From contig NZ_JH584241.1 of NCBI RefSeq assembly GCF_000241485.1, positions 2,871,788 to 2,935,787 on the forward strand: a DNA stretch of 64,000 bases, read 5' to 3'. How positions within the stretch are numbered: the stretch's first letter is position 1; each line of letters begins with the position of its first letter. A program made the translations under genes and the position numbers. The DNA comes from Sphingomonas sp. PAMC 26605. GTDB lineage: Bacteria; Pseudomonadota; Alphaproteobacteria; Sphingomonadales; Sphingomonadaceae. Positions 53,686 to 62,782 of the stretch are shown here, one piece after another. The notes beneath the pieces were generated by a model that made no database searches, was not told the origin of the DNA, and saw nothing but the letters and a program-made list of their open reading frames with translations.

Positions 53686-54168
53686 TCAATTTACGTTCTG
53701 CAACCGCCCCCGGGCGGCTAGGCTCTGCGCCAGCAGCACGGTCGATACCGCCAGCAGTACGATGTCCTTGAGCAGAAACAGTCCGTTGGCCGACAGGATC
53801 GGTGCGTGTCCGGGGACAAAGACCCCCGGTGTCGTGAACAGAAAGCTGAGGGTGGTGAGAAAAGATCCCACGCCGCCCACGCCGCCCAGGACAGCCACGA
53901 TCGAACCCGGTCGCCAGAATGCGACAGCCAGCATCGCCCCAAAGAGCAGTTCGAAACACCCGATTACCCTACTTGCCCCCTCGATTCCGAGACCGCCGAG
54001 CCACGAGATGAACGGGCTGTTGGCGATAAGTGGCACGACCGCTTGCGCCTCGGGAAGGGTGAATTTCTGTAGACCGAAGATCACGAAAATCAGGACCAGC
54101 GTAAACCGCAGAAAGAGCATCGCCCGCTGTTCAATCGCGCTTTGACCCTCGATATTTCCAATATTCAT
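53686..54168 (-). CDS. DUF417 (RclC/YkgB-like) inner-membrane protein
   Basis: 160 residues from the ATG at 54168, with GAGGGG 5 bases upstream. Four hydrophobic segments. The family signature is clear: LFLRFTLVLIFVIFGLQKFT, then AVVPLIANSPFISWL and GCFELLFGAML. Escherichia coli RclC belongs here and is linked to reactive chlorine resistance. It is downstream of the TetR gene on the same strand, with two TetR-type dyads 118-182 bases upstream of its start. Confidence 0.88.
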   Translation of the reverse strand: MNIGNIEGQSAIEQRAMLFLRFTLVLIFVIFGLQKFTLPEAQAVVPLIANSPFISWLGGLGIEGASRVIGCFELLFGAMLAVAFWRPGSIVAVLGGVGGVGSFLTTLSFLFTTPGVFVPGHAPILSANGLFLLKDIVLLAVSTVLLAQSLAARGRLQNVN

Positions 54169-54285
54169 CACGACCCCTCAACGCTCTCGCAGCAGGATCC
54201 GTGTGGTCTTTCGTCGATAGCGGCGCAGACGGTACTGTCCGGCGTCCGCTTGCAAATGCTGTCGATCATCCGAGGATCCGCCTAT

Positions 54286-54350
54286 ATACGTAGCGTATGT
54301 GGATAAATGCCTGCATATGCCTCGCCTGTCAATCCGCATACGCACCGTAT
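54286..54350. promoter_or_regulatory. Two TetR-type dyads ATACG-N3-CGTAT upstream of the DUF417 gene
   Basis: ATACG-TAG-CGTAT at 54286-54298 and ATACG-CAC-CGTAT at 54338-54350 are perfect 13-bp dyads, start-to-start 52 bases. The second overlaps the last codons of the TetR gene. Two further copies lie in the TetR promoter. The repetition at both promoters marks them as operators of the TetR protein. Confidence 0.75.
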
Positions 54351-54883
54351 GTGTAATCCACTTCCGGCGTGAGAGGCGGCGCAGGCCCTGACCGATGGGT
54401 CGGCGCCAGAGGAGAGGCGGCCTCGACATCGACCGGCTTCATCACGCGGGCGGCGATCGACTCGGCGACTGCCCGCATCGTGATGGCCAGGCAGGCGGCC
54501 TGGCTCGGCCACGTCGACGGGTCGCCGAGAAAGGCGGGCCCGTCCAGCAAGACGATCCGACGTACCTCGGGATCCAGCGCCATCACGACATACGCCTCGC
54601 CCTCAGCCAGCAGACCCGCCCGGGCGTCTGCGGCCGATGCGCCCGCTTGTCGGGCGCACTCGGCCATCTCGCCATCGATCTGAGCGACGACAGCGGCAAG
54701 CAAACCCGTCTTGTCGCCAAAGCCACGATAGAGGGCTCCGCGCGTGAGGCCGACCTGCGCGGTGAGAGCGTCCATCGACGCGGCGGCAAAACCCGATGTT
54801 GCGAACGCCTTACGCGCTGCCCCGATCGGCTTGACGCGGTTTTCCTCCATGGTTTCGGCGCGGCGTTTGACAACCAAAGACAT
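54329..54883 (-). CDS. TetR-family regulator, C-terminus possibly altered
   Basis: 184 residues. The N-terminal helix-turn-helix reads AARKAFATSGFAAASMDALT, then VGLTRGALYRGFGDKTGLLAA. Ligand-domain helices follow to MKPVDVEAA near residue 155. The final 25 residues (SPLAPTHRSGPAPPLTPEV and on) are proline-rich and unlike the C-terminal helix expected here, which usually reads ARLL-x-GA. The bases CTCTCCTCTGGCGCC nearby resemble that in another frame, so a frameshift or small deletion is likely. DNA binding should be intact. The stop codon region overlaps an operator dyad. Confidence 0.85.
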   Translation of the reverse strand: MSLVVKRRAETMEENRVKPIGAARKAFATSGFAAASMDALTAQVGLTRGALYRGFGDKTGLLAAVVAQIDGEMAECARQAGASAADARAGLLAEGEAYVVMALDPEVRRIVLLDGPAFLGDPSTWPSQAACLAITMRAVAESIAARVMKPVDVEAASPLAPTHRSGPAPPLTPEVDYTYGAYAD

Positions 54884-54895
54884 CTCTTATTTCGC

Positions 54896-54956
54896 ATACA
54901 CCTCGTATCTGGATTTGACGGGCAGGCCATATCTGTGCTTTACATACGCGACGTAT
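54896..54956. promoter_or_regulatory. Two TetR-type dyads in the divergent TetR/RidA promoter
   Basis: ATACA-CCT-CGTAT at 54896-54908 (one mismatch) and ATACG-CGA-CGTAT at 54944-54956 are preceded by C and followed by CTGG in both. Start-to-start spacing is 48 bases. They lie 13-73 bases upstream of the TetR start and 78-138 bases upstream of the RidA-RidA start, suitable for autorepression and control of both directions. Confidence 0.78.
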
Positions 54957-55033
54957 CTGGATGCGCCGATTTCGTTGGAATGTCCAACGCAGTGGGTAGG
55001 GCAGGTTTACCCCTGCATAAAAAGGATCATGTT

Positions 55034-55831
55034 ATGACCAAGCGTGAAGCAGTGTTTCCTGCCAACCGGCATGCTCTCTATGACGCGCACGGCTATTCCG
55101 CGGCCGTCCGATCGGGCGATTTCCTGTTCGTGTCGGGGCAGGTTGGCAGTCGCACGGACGGTACGCCCGAATCCGATTTCGAAGCGCAGGTTCGCCTGGC
55201 CTTCGCCAATCTGGAAGCCACGCTCGCAGCGGCCGGATGCACGCTTGACGACATCGTTGACGTGACGTCGTTCCATACGGACCCGGAAAACCAAATGGCC
55301 ACTGTCATGGCGGTGAAAGACGAGAAGTTTCCGCAAGCCCCCTTGCCGAACTGGACCGCTCTCGGGGTCAACTGGCTTGCAGGCTTTGATTTCGAGATCA
55401 AGGTAACCGCGCGCATTCCGGCGGATCCATCAGCGTCGGTCAAACGCCGCAATCCCGCGACGATGTGGGACATGGCGTCGGGGGGATTCTCGCAGATCAG
55501 CGTCGGGGAGCCGGGGCGCATCGCCTTCCTGTCCGGGCAGATCGCGGCATCGCCTGGCAGTGTCGCCGCGCCCAAGGACGTCGCTGGTCAGGCAAAGCTC
55601 GCGACTGCCAGTCTCGCGGCCGCGCTCGAGGAGCTGGAGGCATCTGCACAGGACATCGTCATGATGCGCGTCTATGTCGTGAACGCGACGACCGAAGCGT
55701 TCCAGCAGGTCCTGACCGCGCTGCGCGACCTGCTTGGGGACGCGAAGCCGAGCATGACCACGATCGGCGTCCAGGCGCTCTATACGCCGGAGATATTGGT
55801 CGAAATCGAAATGGCGGTGCGACTCCCCTGA
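55034..55831 (+). CDS. Tandem RidA-RidA fusion protein
   Basis: 265 residues from the ATG at 55034 (AAAAGGAT 7 bases upstream). Domain 1 (about 1-130) has the RidA pattern SGDFLFVSGQVGSRTDGT, LEATLAAAGCTLDDIVDVTS and the C-terminal FEIKVTARIP. Domain 2 (about 155-265) has IAFLSGQIA, LEASAQDIVMMRVYVV and ILVEIEMAVRLP. Single RidA proteins are about 130 residues, so this is a full tandem duplication/fusion in one frame. RidA proteins deaminate reactive enamines/imines as trimers; the conserved Arg of that activity is present near the end of domain 1 (TARIP) and near the end of domain 2 (AVRLP). Controlled by the divergent TetR. Confidence 0.88.
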   Translation: MTKREAVFPANRHALYDAHGYSAAVRSGDFLFVSGQVGSRTDGTPESDFEAQVRLAFANLEATLAAAGCTLDDIVDVTSFHTDPENQMATVMAVKDEKFPQAPLPNWTALGVNWLAGFDFEIKVTARIPADPSASVKRRNPATMWDMASGGFSQISVGEPGRIAFLSGQIAASPGSVAAPKDVAGQAKLATASLAAALEELEASAQDIVMMRVYVVNATTEAFQQVLTALRDLLGDAKPSMTTIGVQALYTPEILVEIEMAVRLP

Positions 55832-56038
55832 CGAGGCAGAGAGCGACACGCCACCGGCCTTCGGGGGCGTGTCGCAGGCAGACGCGCATGACCGGTGGGT
55901 CCCGACGGAGCGTTTCATCATGGGCTTTGGACACGCCAAACTGCATAGGGCGATCCCCCGCACTCGACGCTAAGCAGGTCCGGGTGGGCTGGCGCGTCGA
56001 TCGGCGCACAATGGGGCGGGATATCTGAAGGACGTCAA

Positions 56039-57022
56039 ATGAGCAGCATGACGACGCGTAGGAACGTCCTAGTAACGGGAGCGAACGGTTACATAGGCGG
56101 GGCCGTCGCCAGGGCATTCCGCCGCGCGGGTTGGAGAACCTATGGGCTCGTCCGCCGCCCCGAGGCGGTTGCCGACCTGGCGCGCAACGAAATCCACCCG
56201 ATCATCGGCACGCCCGAGGACACCACGTTCCTCGATCATGTCGGCGACGTGGCCTTCGACGTCGTCGTCTCGAACACCGAAGATTTCGCCAACTATCGCA
56301 GCCACCTCGCGAAGGTCGGCGACATGTTCGAGGAGATTGGCCGCCGCAGCATGCGCGCGGGGGGGCGGCCGCTGATGATGTTCTCGAGCGGTTGCAAGGA
56401 CTATGGGGTGATGGCGGAAAATGATGGCGATCCGGGGCTCGCCCCACACGTCGAGACGAGCCCGATCACGCCACCCGAGTTCCTGATCCCGAGGGCGTCT
56501 TTCGGCCAGTCATTGCTCGAAAGGCACAGTGACCTTTACGACGCGACGGTCCTCAGACCAACCAACGTTTACGGCTACGCTTCGAGCTATTACGGTCGAT
56601 TGTTCGAACACGCGGCAGCGAGTGCATCGACCTTTCTCATCTATGGCAGCCCGCGCGCCATCATGGATGCGCTGCATGTCGACGATTGTGCCGATGCCTA
56701 TGTTGCGCTTGCGGAGCATCAGCGAGGAGGGGTCGCGGGAGAAGCCTTCAACATCTCCAGCGTGCGCTATGACACAGCCGGCGAGATCAGCGCGGCAGTC
56801 GCCCGTTCCTACGGGCTGACCCCGCAGTTCCAGCCTGTGCCGCCCGACCTTCCGCGCTTTTCCGTCCACGGCCTGGCGAACTTCTCGCAATGGGTTTCGT
56901 CCGACAAGCTGCGCGCTTTAACCGGTTGGCGAGACCGCCGACCAGCTTTCCCCGCCGGCATCGATGAATACCGCCTTGCCTACGAAGCAGCGGCTTCGCC
57001 ACATCCCATCACTCCGCTGTGA
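56039..57022 (+). CDS. NAD(P)-binding epimerase/dehydratase-like protein
   Basis: 327 residues from the ATG at 56039 (GAAGGACG upstream). Rossmann motif TGANGYIGGAVARAFRRAGW, then LRPTNVYGYAS and ALHVDDCADAYVAL, typical of extended SDR epimerases. The catalytic Tyr-x3-Lys is not seen where expected: the segment reads PRASFGQSLLE. The protein may be a non-standard reductase or a binding protein. It is in the same direction as the RidA-RidA gene, 207 bases downstream. Confidence 0.82.
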   Translation: MSSMTTRRNVLVTGANGYIGGAVARAFRRAGWRTYGLVRRPEAVADLARNEIHPIIGTPEDTTFLDHVGDVAFDVVVSNTEDFANYRSHLAKVGDMFEEIGRRSMRAGGRPLMMFSSGCKDYGVMAENDGDPGLAPHVETSPITPPEFLIPRASFGQSLLERHSDLYDATVLRPTNVYGYASSYYGRLFEHAAASASTFLIYGSPRAIMDALHVDDCADAYVALAEHQRGGVAGEAFNISSVRYDTAGEISAAVARSYGLTPQFQPVPPDLPRFSVHGLANFSQWVSSDKLRALTGWRDRRPAFPAGIDEYRLAYEAAASPHPITPL

Positions 57023-57178
57023 GCATCAGCTGCGGGCGCGACCTATTCCGCGCGGTCCGCCTCGCGAGCGATGTAGCTGACGATGCGATGGGCTGGTCCA
57101 CCGGGCAGAGCTAGCTACCGCTTTGTCCGCGTCGCCAAGGGGATCGAATTTATGGGTCCTGCCCGTAAGGCCTCGCCC

Positions 57179-57862
57179 TCAGGCCGGTCCAAGCGCGAAA
57201 AACCTCCTATATTCGGGTTTCACGGCCGCCAGGATGGCGGACGTCACGGGGACGGTGATGTCGAAGCTCCCCTGCGCATACGGTCCTGCCTCGTAAGGCG
57301 GTAGGAGGAAGCCGATACGGTCGAATGCTCGTCCCGTCGTAGATCCCAGGATCAGCGCCTCCTTGCTCGGGTCGGGGCAGGGGCTGTATTCGGGCTCCCC
57401 CGGCGTGTCGCGACGAGCGTTCAGCTTCTGGCAGAAGGCCGACGTGACGGAGCGCTTCAGCGCATCGGGGCTTGAAAAGAAGGCGATCGGCGGCCGGCGC
57501 AGCTTCGCCGCCTTGTCCCAGACCAAAGCCGCGTAGCTGGCGTTGCCATGCGCGCCGCCGCTATAGTCGTAGCGCTCCTCCGAAAGGCTCAGGAAGCGCG
57601 GGAGATCGCTCACCACCTTCCATACGCGACTGGTCCGGTAGGGATCGTATTGCCGGTGGGTGGCGGCTGCATCACGCTTCTCGGCGGCGGCCTCGGCCGC
57701 GGCCGCCGCGCGCAACCGGTGCCGCTCGCCCGCGAACCACCCACGCAGCGCCGGATAGGCGTTCGCCTGCGGCGGAACGCTATAGGTAAATGCGTTGAGC
57801 GGAGCTGCCATTGCCGGCCCTGCTGGGAGGAGAAGTGACGCTAGCATCAGCCGAATTCGCAT
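57179..57862 (-). CDS. Secreted DUF3298/DUF4163-like protein
   Basis: 227 residues with a signal peptide (MRIRLMLASLLLPAGPAMAAP). The centre contains RYDYSGGAHGNASYAALVW, the signature of DUF4163/DUF3298 proteins (RsiV/PdaC-related), followed by LLPPYEAGPYAQGSFDITVP, also typical. Function unknown; cell-envelope location. A helical Ala/Glu-rich stretch lies at residues 45-70. Confidence 0.82.
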   Translation of the reverse strand: MRIRLMLASLLLPAGPAMAAPLNAFTYSVPPQANAYPALRGWFAGERHRLRAAAAAEAAAEKRDAAATHRQYDPYRTSRVWKVVSDLPRFLSLSEERYDYSGGAHGNASYAALVWDKAAKLRRPPIAFFSSPDALKRSVTSAFCQKLNARRDTPGEPEYSPCPDPSKEALILGSTTGRAFDRIGFLLPPYEAGPYAQGSFDITVPVTSAILAAVKPEYRRFFALGPA

Positions 57863-58027
57863 GGTTCGTTCGCTCCGCTTGCTAATTTTGGGTGCAATGG
57901 CACCAGAGACGATCTGCTTACCGTGCCCGCGCCCTTCAAGAGCCTGTTTGATTGCCGCAAGTGACCTGCGAGCGGCCAGATATAATCCATGCCGACGGAC
58001 AGTTCTTTGGCATGACCGAAGACGATA

Positions 58028-60265
58028 TCATGACGCACCCCATGCCGCGCGCGCCTCGCGGACAGCCTCGACAAGGACTTCCTTGAGGTGACGGCTCGCG
58101 TCGTGCTCCTGTTGGCTTGCCAGGGCTGCCGCACGCAGCGTGTTACGGCGGGCGGTCCAGGCCGAGCCCGCGCATACTTCGTCCGCCCAGCTTACCGCAC
58201 GATCGACATAACCGTTGGCGGTCTGTGCGATCCCGTCGGTTTCCCCGATCTGCCGGAGGAGCCCCGCCGCCAGGCGCTGACGGAGGAACGCGCCCTCCAG
58301 GGTCACAATCGGCAGGCCGCGCTGCACCGCCTGGAGCGCGGTGGTGTAACCCGAGAACGCGGGACAATCGAGGTAAACGTCCATCGCATCGAGAAACCCG
58401 TTGAACAGTCTTGGCGGCATCCACGGCGTGAACCGCAGATATCGCGCGGGATCTAGCCCCGCATTCTCGAACGCGCGTTCGAGCCGGGCGCGCAATTTCT
58501 CTCCCGCCCACGCGCGATGACGGGGCATGACCAGCCAGAACTCGCACAGCCCGCTCTGCGCTGCGATCCTCGCGATCAACTGGTCATCTGCAGGATCGAA
58601 TTTTCCCGGCTGCTGACACAGGGCAAATCGGACCGTGCCGGAGACCCCGGACGGTCCGTCCCAGGGCTCGACCTCATGCTCGATCACATCGTTCGACACG
58701 CCAGTTTCCGGGAGGCGTACGAGACGTTCGGAATAGTGCTGGTCGCCCGCGCCCGGCTCGAGCAGAGCGCCACTGAGAAAAATGTCTATGGTAGGGAGGC
58801 CGGTTGTGACGGGATGCCCCCAACCGGCGGCCTGAACAGGCGCGAGCCGATGCGCGGCCAGCGCACCGACGATCGGGTCCATTCCGACTTCTGGATAAAG
58901 AATTACGTCGTACTCGCCGCGTTTCAGGTCAGCGCGCCACTTCGCCAGGCTGCGCTGTCCGCTAACGTAGCGTGCGACGCGCGGTGCAGCCAAGGCCTCC
59001 TGCTCCGCATGCGCGATCCCGACATTGTACAGTACGATCTCGACATCCGGAGCGGGTAACCGAGCCAGCCATCCACGCAGGATGACATGCCAGACCGGAT
59101 GGTCACGCAGATGTGCCGTTATGATCGCGATCCGAACGCGACTCGATCTGACGACCGGTGGGGAAGGAGGCGATCCAGGCGATGGCTCCTCGGCCGCAAT
59201 TAGTCGGCCAAAGCGAACCAGATCGGTGGTGATATCGTGCGTGTAATAGGCGAGGTGGAATGGCTGATATCGGCCGGCCGCCGCCGGGATGGCGCCGGGA
59301 TGCGACGCCGCCCAGGTTTCGAGCTCGGTAAGTGCGATTGTGAAGGCTCGGTGACCGGCAGCAGCTTCGGCCGGGCAGTCGACCTGTAGTGGCAAGGTCG
59401 CCAGAACGAGACCAATGCGGGCGTCGGCGCGCGCCGGAGCGAGTGCGATGGCATGCCGGTAAGCCGCGATTGCATCCGTCGATCGGCCAAGATCGCGCAG
59501 GGTGTCGGCAAGGTTGATCTGCGCATCGACGTAGTGCGGGCTGAGAGCAATTGCTTCCCGGTACTGTACCGCCGCGCCCTCCAGATCCCCCTGATCGAAC
59601 AGCGCGAGCCCCAGGTTGTTATATGCTTCCGGCGTCGCGGGCTGCAGTGCAATGGCATTTCGATAGGTTGCGATCGCCGCGCTACGCCTTCCCGCGGCAC
59701 GCAGGATATTGCCGCGATTGACGTATCGGGCGGGATTGCGCGGACTTAGGACTATGGCCCGATCGATCGCCGCAAGGGCTTGGTCCAGAAATCCTTGCTG
59801 CTGAAGGGTGATGGCGTGCGCGGCGTGGGCGTCTGCGTGATCGGGTTGCAGCGCGATTGCTCGCTGAAAGGCCCGGCTGGCGTTATCGTGGTCCTCCACG
59901 GCCTGCATCGCCATGCCGAGATTATAGTGCGCTTGCGCATGTTCCGGCTGCAACTGAATGGCGCGCCGATACGCTGCGGCGGCGTCCTCGTAACGTCGCA
60001 ATCTGCTCAGCACGTTTCCGTGGTTGTTGTGAAACGCCGGGACGCTCCCGTTCCGGGAAATCGCTTGCTCGATAAGTTCGGCCGCGATCATGTTGTTGTC
60101 GCGCTGATGCTCGACCACGCCCAGCAAGTGCAAGGCATCGGCGTGGCCGGGCTGCGCCCCCAAAATCTGCCTATAGAGGACTTCAGCATCAATCAGACGC
60201 CCCGCGCGGTGGTGCGCGAGTGCCGCCGCAATAAGAGTCTCGGTGGCGTTCATGATCCAGTCCAT
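58028..60265 (-). CDS. TPR protein with SPINDLY/O-GlcNAc-transferase-like domain
   Basis: 745 residues from the ATG at 60265; ATG at 60253 is an alternative. About nine TPR units fill residues 1-330 (for example AHYNLGMAMQAVEDHDNASR and AYNNLGLALFDQGDLEGAAV). The C-terminal half is the glycosyltransferase 41-like domain: FALCQQPGKFDPADDQLIARI and GYTTALQAVQRGLPIVTLEG, with FRQRLAAGLL-type continuation (FLRQRLAAGLLRQIG). It probably adds a sugar to a protein (such as flagellin) or to a surface glycan. AT content is higher than in the surrounding genes, as is common for laterally moved surface genes. Confidence 0.9.
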   Translation of the reverse strand: MDWIMNATETLIAAALAHHRAGRLIDAEVLYRQILGAQPGHADALHLLGVVEHQRDNNMIAAELIEQAISRNGSVPAFHNNHGNVLSRLRRYEDAAAAYRRAIQLQPEHAQAHYNLGMAMQAVEDHDNASRAFQRAIALQPDHADAHAAHAITLQQQGFLDQALAAIDRAIVLSPRNPARYVNRGNILRAAGRRSAAIATYRNAIALQPATPEAYNNLGLALFDQGDLEGAAVQYREAIALSPHYVDAQINLADTLRDLGRSTDAIAAYRHAIALAPARADARIGLVLATLPLQVDCPAEAAAGHRAFTIALTELETWAASHPGAIPAAAGRYQPFHLAYYTHDITTDLVRFGRLIAAEEPSPGSPPSPPVVRSSRVRIAIITAHLRDHPVWHVILRGWLARLPAPDVEIVLYNVGIAHAEQEALAAPRVARYVSGQRSLAKWRADLKRGEYDVILYPEVGMDPIVGALAAHRLAPVQAAGWGHPVTTGLPTIDIFLSGALLEPGAGDQHYSERLVRLPETGVSNDVIEHEVEPWDGPSGVSGTVRFALCQQPGKFDPADDQLIARIAAQSGLCEFWLVMPRHRAWAGEKLRARLERAFENAGLDPARYLRFTPWMPPRLFNGFLDAMDVYLDCPAFSGYTTALQAVQRGLPIVTLEGAFLRQRLAAGLLRQIGETDGIAQTANGYVDRAVSWADEVCAGSAWTARRNTLRAAALASQQEHDASRHLKEVLVEAVREARAAWGAS

Positions 60266-60731
60266 GCGGCGAAAGGCTCGCTATTCGGGCTCAGCATGAT
60301 ACCTGCCCAGATTGGAGATGACCCGGATTATGCCGCGAAGCTACTGAAATAATTGTTATAAGTCGCGTTTGAATAAACCGTTGAAATAGCAGGCTTGCGG
60401 ATCGAGGGATGTCCAGCACCGAGCTGGACGTCAGGGTCGCCACGGGTGGATCGGTCCTTCGCCTCAAGATGAATGAAAGTCCGCCTCCAGGCGAAAAGGG
60501 GACCGGCAGAAACCGACCTATCGCTTCGAAAAACGCTGAATAGCTGTGCTGAATACGAACAACACCAGTCGGCCCTTGGCCCAGAACTAAACGAGGAGCG
60601 CGAACAGGTGGGGGAGGACGCGCATTTTCATCCGGCGCGAAAAGGTCTCCCGACGTCGCAGGGCATCCGTTACCCAAACCGCCGTCTTTGATACCGATAA
60701 CCACTCGCGATGAGGGTTAAGTCGTTGAAGG
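60266..60731. other. 466-base gap, no supported gene
   Basis: Short open frames on both strands show no recognisable domains and no good ribosome sites. The region lies directly left of the tRNA-Lys fragment. Confidence 0.4.
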
Positions 60732-60776
60732 TGGTGGACGCACTTGGGCTCGAACCAAGGACCCGCTGATTAAGAG
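60732..60776 (-). repeat. 3' fragment of tRNA-Lys(CTT): attachment-site repeat
   Basis: On the minus strand the 45 bases from 60776 to 60732 run from the anticodon loop CTCTTAA (anticodon CTT) through the 3' half of the anticodon stem and the variable loop, then the T-arm CTTGG-TTCGAGC-CCAAG, the acceptor strand TGCGTCC, A and CCA. The 5' half (acceptor 5' strand, D-arm, 5' anticodon stem) is absent: the bases beyond 60776 are AT-rich and unrelated. Such 3'-half copies are left by integrases that use tRNA genes as attachment sites. By orientation, the element lies to the right and the intact tRNA beyond the window. Confidence 0.72.
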
Positions 60777-60972
60777 TGCGTCAGTCTTAGTTAAATATCA
60801 AACACTTAGCTGCATTCGTGTTTAATAATTGACCACAACTACCTATTGTAATCACCATTTGGTCATGACAGCGCACAGCACTATTTCGGCCACACCGGCC
60901 ATGGCCGCTTTGCGCCTAAAGTTCTGCCATTCAGCCTGCGCTTGCTCGCACCCAAAACCTGCCGTTCGTGCA

Positions 60973-61044
60973 CTTCGCAAAGGCCGCGGCGGGAACCGCC
61001 GACTTTGTGAAGGATATCGGATGCCGGCAGGCGAACGATATCCT
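60973..61044. other. Two adjacent hairpins beside the IS91-type element (candidate oriIS end)
   Basis: Hairpin 1: CTTCGCAAAG at 60973-60982 pairs with CTTTGTGAAG at 61003-61012 (one G-U pair) and encloses GGCGG/CCGCC at 60988-60992/60996-61000 with a GAA loop. Hairpin 2: AGGATATCG at 61011-61019 pairs with CGATATCCT at 61036-61044. They are downstream of the transposase stop, where IS91 elements carry the oriIS with hairpins. Confidence 0.5.
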
Positions 61045-61304
61045 CCAAAGCAGGAAGCCGCGGGCAGCACGCGGTGCCTATGGGTTTTTCGGTTTTTGCC
61101 CTGCCGCGCGGGGGTCGCATCGGCCTGTGGGAAGCGCATGGGCGGGTCGGAACGTGGGGCGCAGGGGCGACGTGCCGCGTAGCTGGTGACCAGGGTCGGG
61201 GCTTGAGATCGCAGCCGGCTCGGCTGACGTTGTCGCCAACGCGAGCGGTATCGTCGCCGGAAGCACGGGACTTTCGGAGCGCGGTTGGGGCGAGCCATGC
61301 CGGG

Positions 61305-62483
61305 TCATGACGCGGTGGTCCCGGTTGCTGCGGAGACGTTTGGCGGTGCCCGCGGCTGTCGCCAGCGCTCGAAGGTCTCGATGACGACCATGTGCCCGCC
61401 GCAGCAGGGGCATGGCGGGCGGACATCGGTCGGCTCGTCGGGCGGCTCGTTATCGGGCGGCGGCGCAACGCCGAGCAACTGGCGGGCGTGTTCGAGGTGC
61501 GCCTTGCGGGTGGCGCCGGCGAGCAGGCCGTAATGGCGGATGCGGTGGAACCCGCGCGGCAGGACATGCAGCAGGAAGCGGCGGATGAACTCGTCCGTCG
61601 CGAGCGTCATCACCTGCTGCCGATCGGCGCCGTCGCGGCGATAGTCTTTGTAGCGCATGGTGACGCCGGCCTCGTCGAAGGCGAGCAGCCGACTGTTCGA
61701 GATCGCGACGCGGTGAGTGTAGCGCGACAGATAGGCGAGCACGGCCTGCGGCCCGGCGAACGGCGGCTTGGCGTAGACGACCCAGTTCTTTTTGCGGGCC
61801 GGGGACAGGTGGCGCAGGAACGCGCGGCGGTCGGCCAGATGCGCGAGGCTGCCGTAGAAGGCGAGCCGCCCCGATGCGTGCAGCGCCATCAGCCGGGTCA
61901 GGAACAGGCGGCCGAACAGCTTGCCCAGCACCTTGACCGGCAGCAGGAACGCCGGCCGCGAGGATATCCAGCGCGATCCGTCGCCCGGCACGATCATGTG
62001 GACATGCGGATGGTGGGTCAGCGCCGACCCCCAGGAGTGCAGCACCGCAGTGATGCCGATACGGGCGCCCAGATGCTTGGGGTCGGCGGCGATCGTGAGC
62101 ATCGTCTCGGACGCGGCCTTGAACAGCAGATCGTAGACCAGCGCCTTGTTGTGGAACGCGATGTCGGCGACCTCGGCGGGCAGCGTGAACACGACATGGA
62201 AGTAGCCCACCGGCAGCAGGTCGGCCTCGCGCTCGGCGAGCCAGGCGCGCGCGGCGGCGCCCTGGCACCGCGGGCAGTGCCGGTTGCGGCAGCTGTTATA
62301 AGCAACCCGCCAGTGCCCGCAGTCGGTGCAGGCCTCGACGTGACAGCCCATGAGAGCGGTGCGGCAATGCTCGATCGCCGACATGACCTTGAGCTGGTGC
62401 AGGCTCAGGTGCCCGGCATGGCTTGCCCGATATGCGGGCCCCGCGCTGCGGAAGATGTCTGCGACCTCGAGCGATGTGCGCAC
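61305..62483 (-). CDS. IS91-family transposase (HUH, Y2 type)
   Basis: 392 residues from GTG at 62483. The N-terminal zinc finger has Cys52, Cys55, Cys65, Cys70 and Cys73 (CRNRHCPRC). The HUH metal motif is HPHVH at 158-162 within [30 protein letters not shown] near residue 245 contains the nucleophile tyrosines. It is full length for the family. It replicates by rolling circle and recognises the oriIS downstream of its gene. Confidence 0.95.
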   Translation of the reverse strand: MRTSLEVADIFRSAGPAYRASHAGHLSLHQLKVMSAIEHCRTALMGCHVEACTDCGHWRVAYNSCRNRHCPRCQGAAARAWLAEREADLLPVGYFHVVFTLPAEVADIAFHNKALVYDLLFKAASETMLTIAADPKHLGARIGITAVLHSWGSALTHHPHVHMIVPGDGSRWISSRPAFLLPVKVLGKLFGRLFLTRLMALHASGRLAFYGSLAHLADRRAFLRHLSPARKKNWVVYAKPPFAGPQAVLAYLSRYTHRVAISNSRLLAFDEAGVTMRYKDYRRDGADRQQVMTLATDEFIRRFLLHVLPRGFHRIRHYGLLAGATRKAHLEHARQLLGVAPPPDNEPPDEPTDVRPPCPCCGGHMVVIETFERWRQPRAPPNVSAATGTTAS

Positions 62484-62782
62484 CGGCTCAACCGGCGGGG
62501 ATCTTCCCCTCCATCAAGCGCCATCAACCGATCGAGCGGACTGGTGACCGCGCGGATCGTACGGGTCGCCACCTTGGTGTAGAGCGCGGTCGTCTCGAGC
62601 TTGCTGTGCCCGAGCAAGACCTGGATGACGCGGATATCGACGTCCTGTTCGAGCAGGTGGGTGGCGAAGCTGTGCCGCAAGGCGATCGCGTCGTGTGCAT
62701 GCGGCGCGCTGCTGGGGTCAGACCGGGCGGCAACCTTGCTGCCCGAAACCTTGACGATACCAGTGCGTTGGAAAAACCGCCA
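62405..62782 (-). pseudogene. Tyrosine recombinase, C-terminal fragment
   Basis: One open frame with the tyrosine-recombinase core [20 protein letters not shown], then [16 protein letters not shown], which holds the R-H-x-x-H box and the nucleophile Tyr. Upstream codons reach only to a stop at 62783-62785; the first Arg and N-terminal SAM-like domain are absent, and no good start codon is seen (TTG at 62680 is the only listed one). It overlaps the transposase start by 79 bases, the usual arrangement of sphingomonad IS91-type elements. Likely nonfunctional. Confidence 0.78.

Noticed and set aside
60732-60810. Complete tRNA-Lys gene
   Set aside because: Only the half from anticodon loop to CCA is present; the bases to the right do not form a D-arm or acceptor 5' strand.
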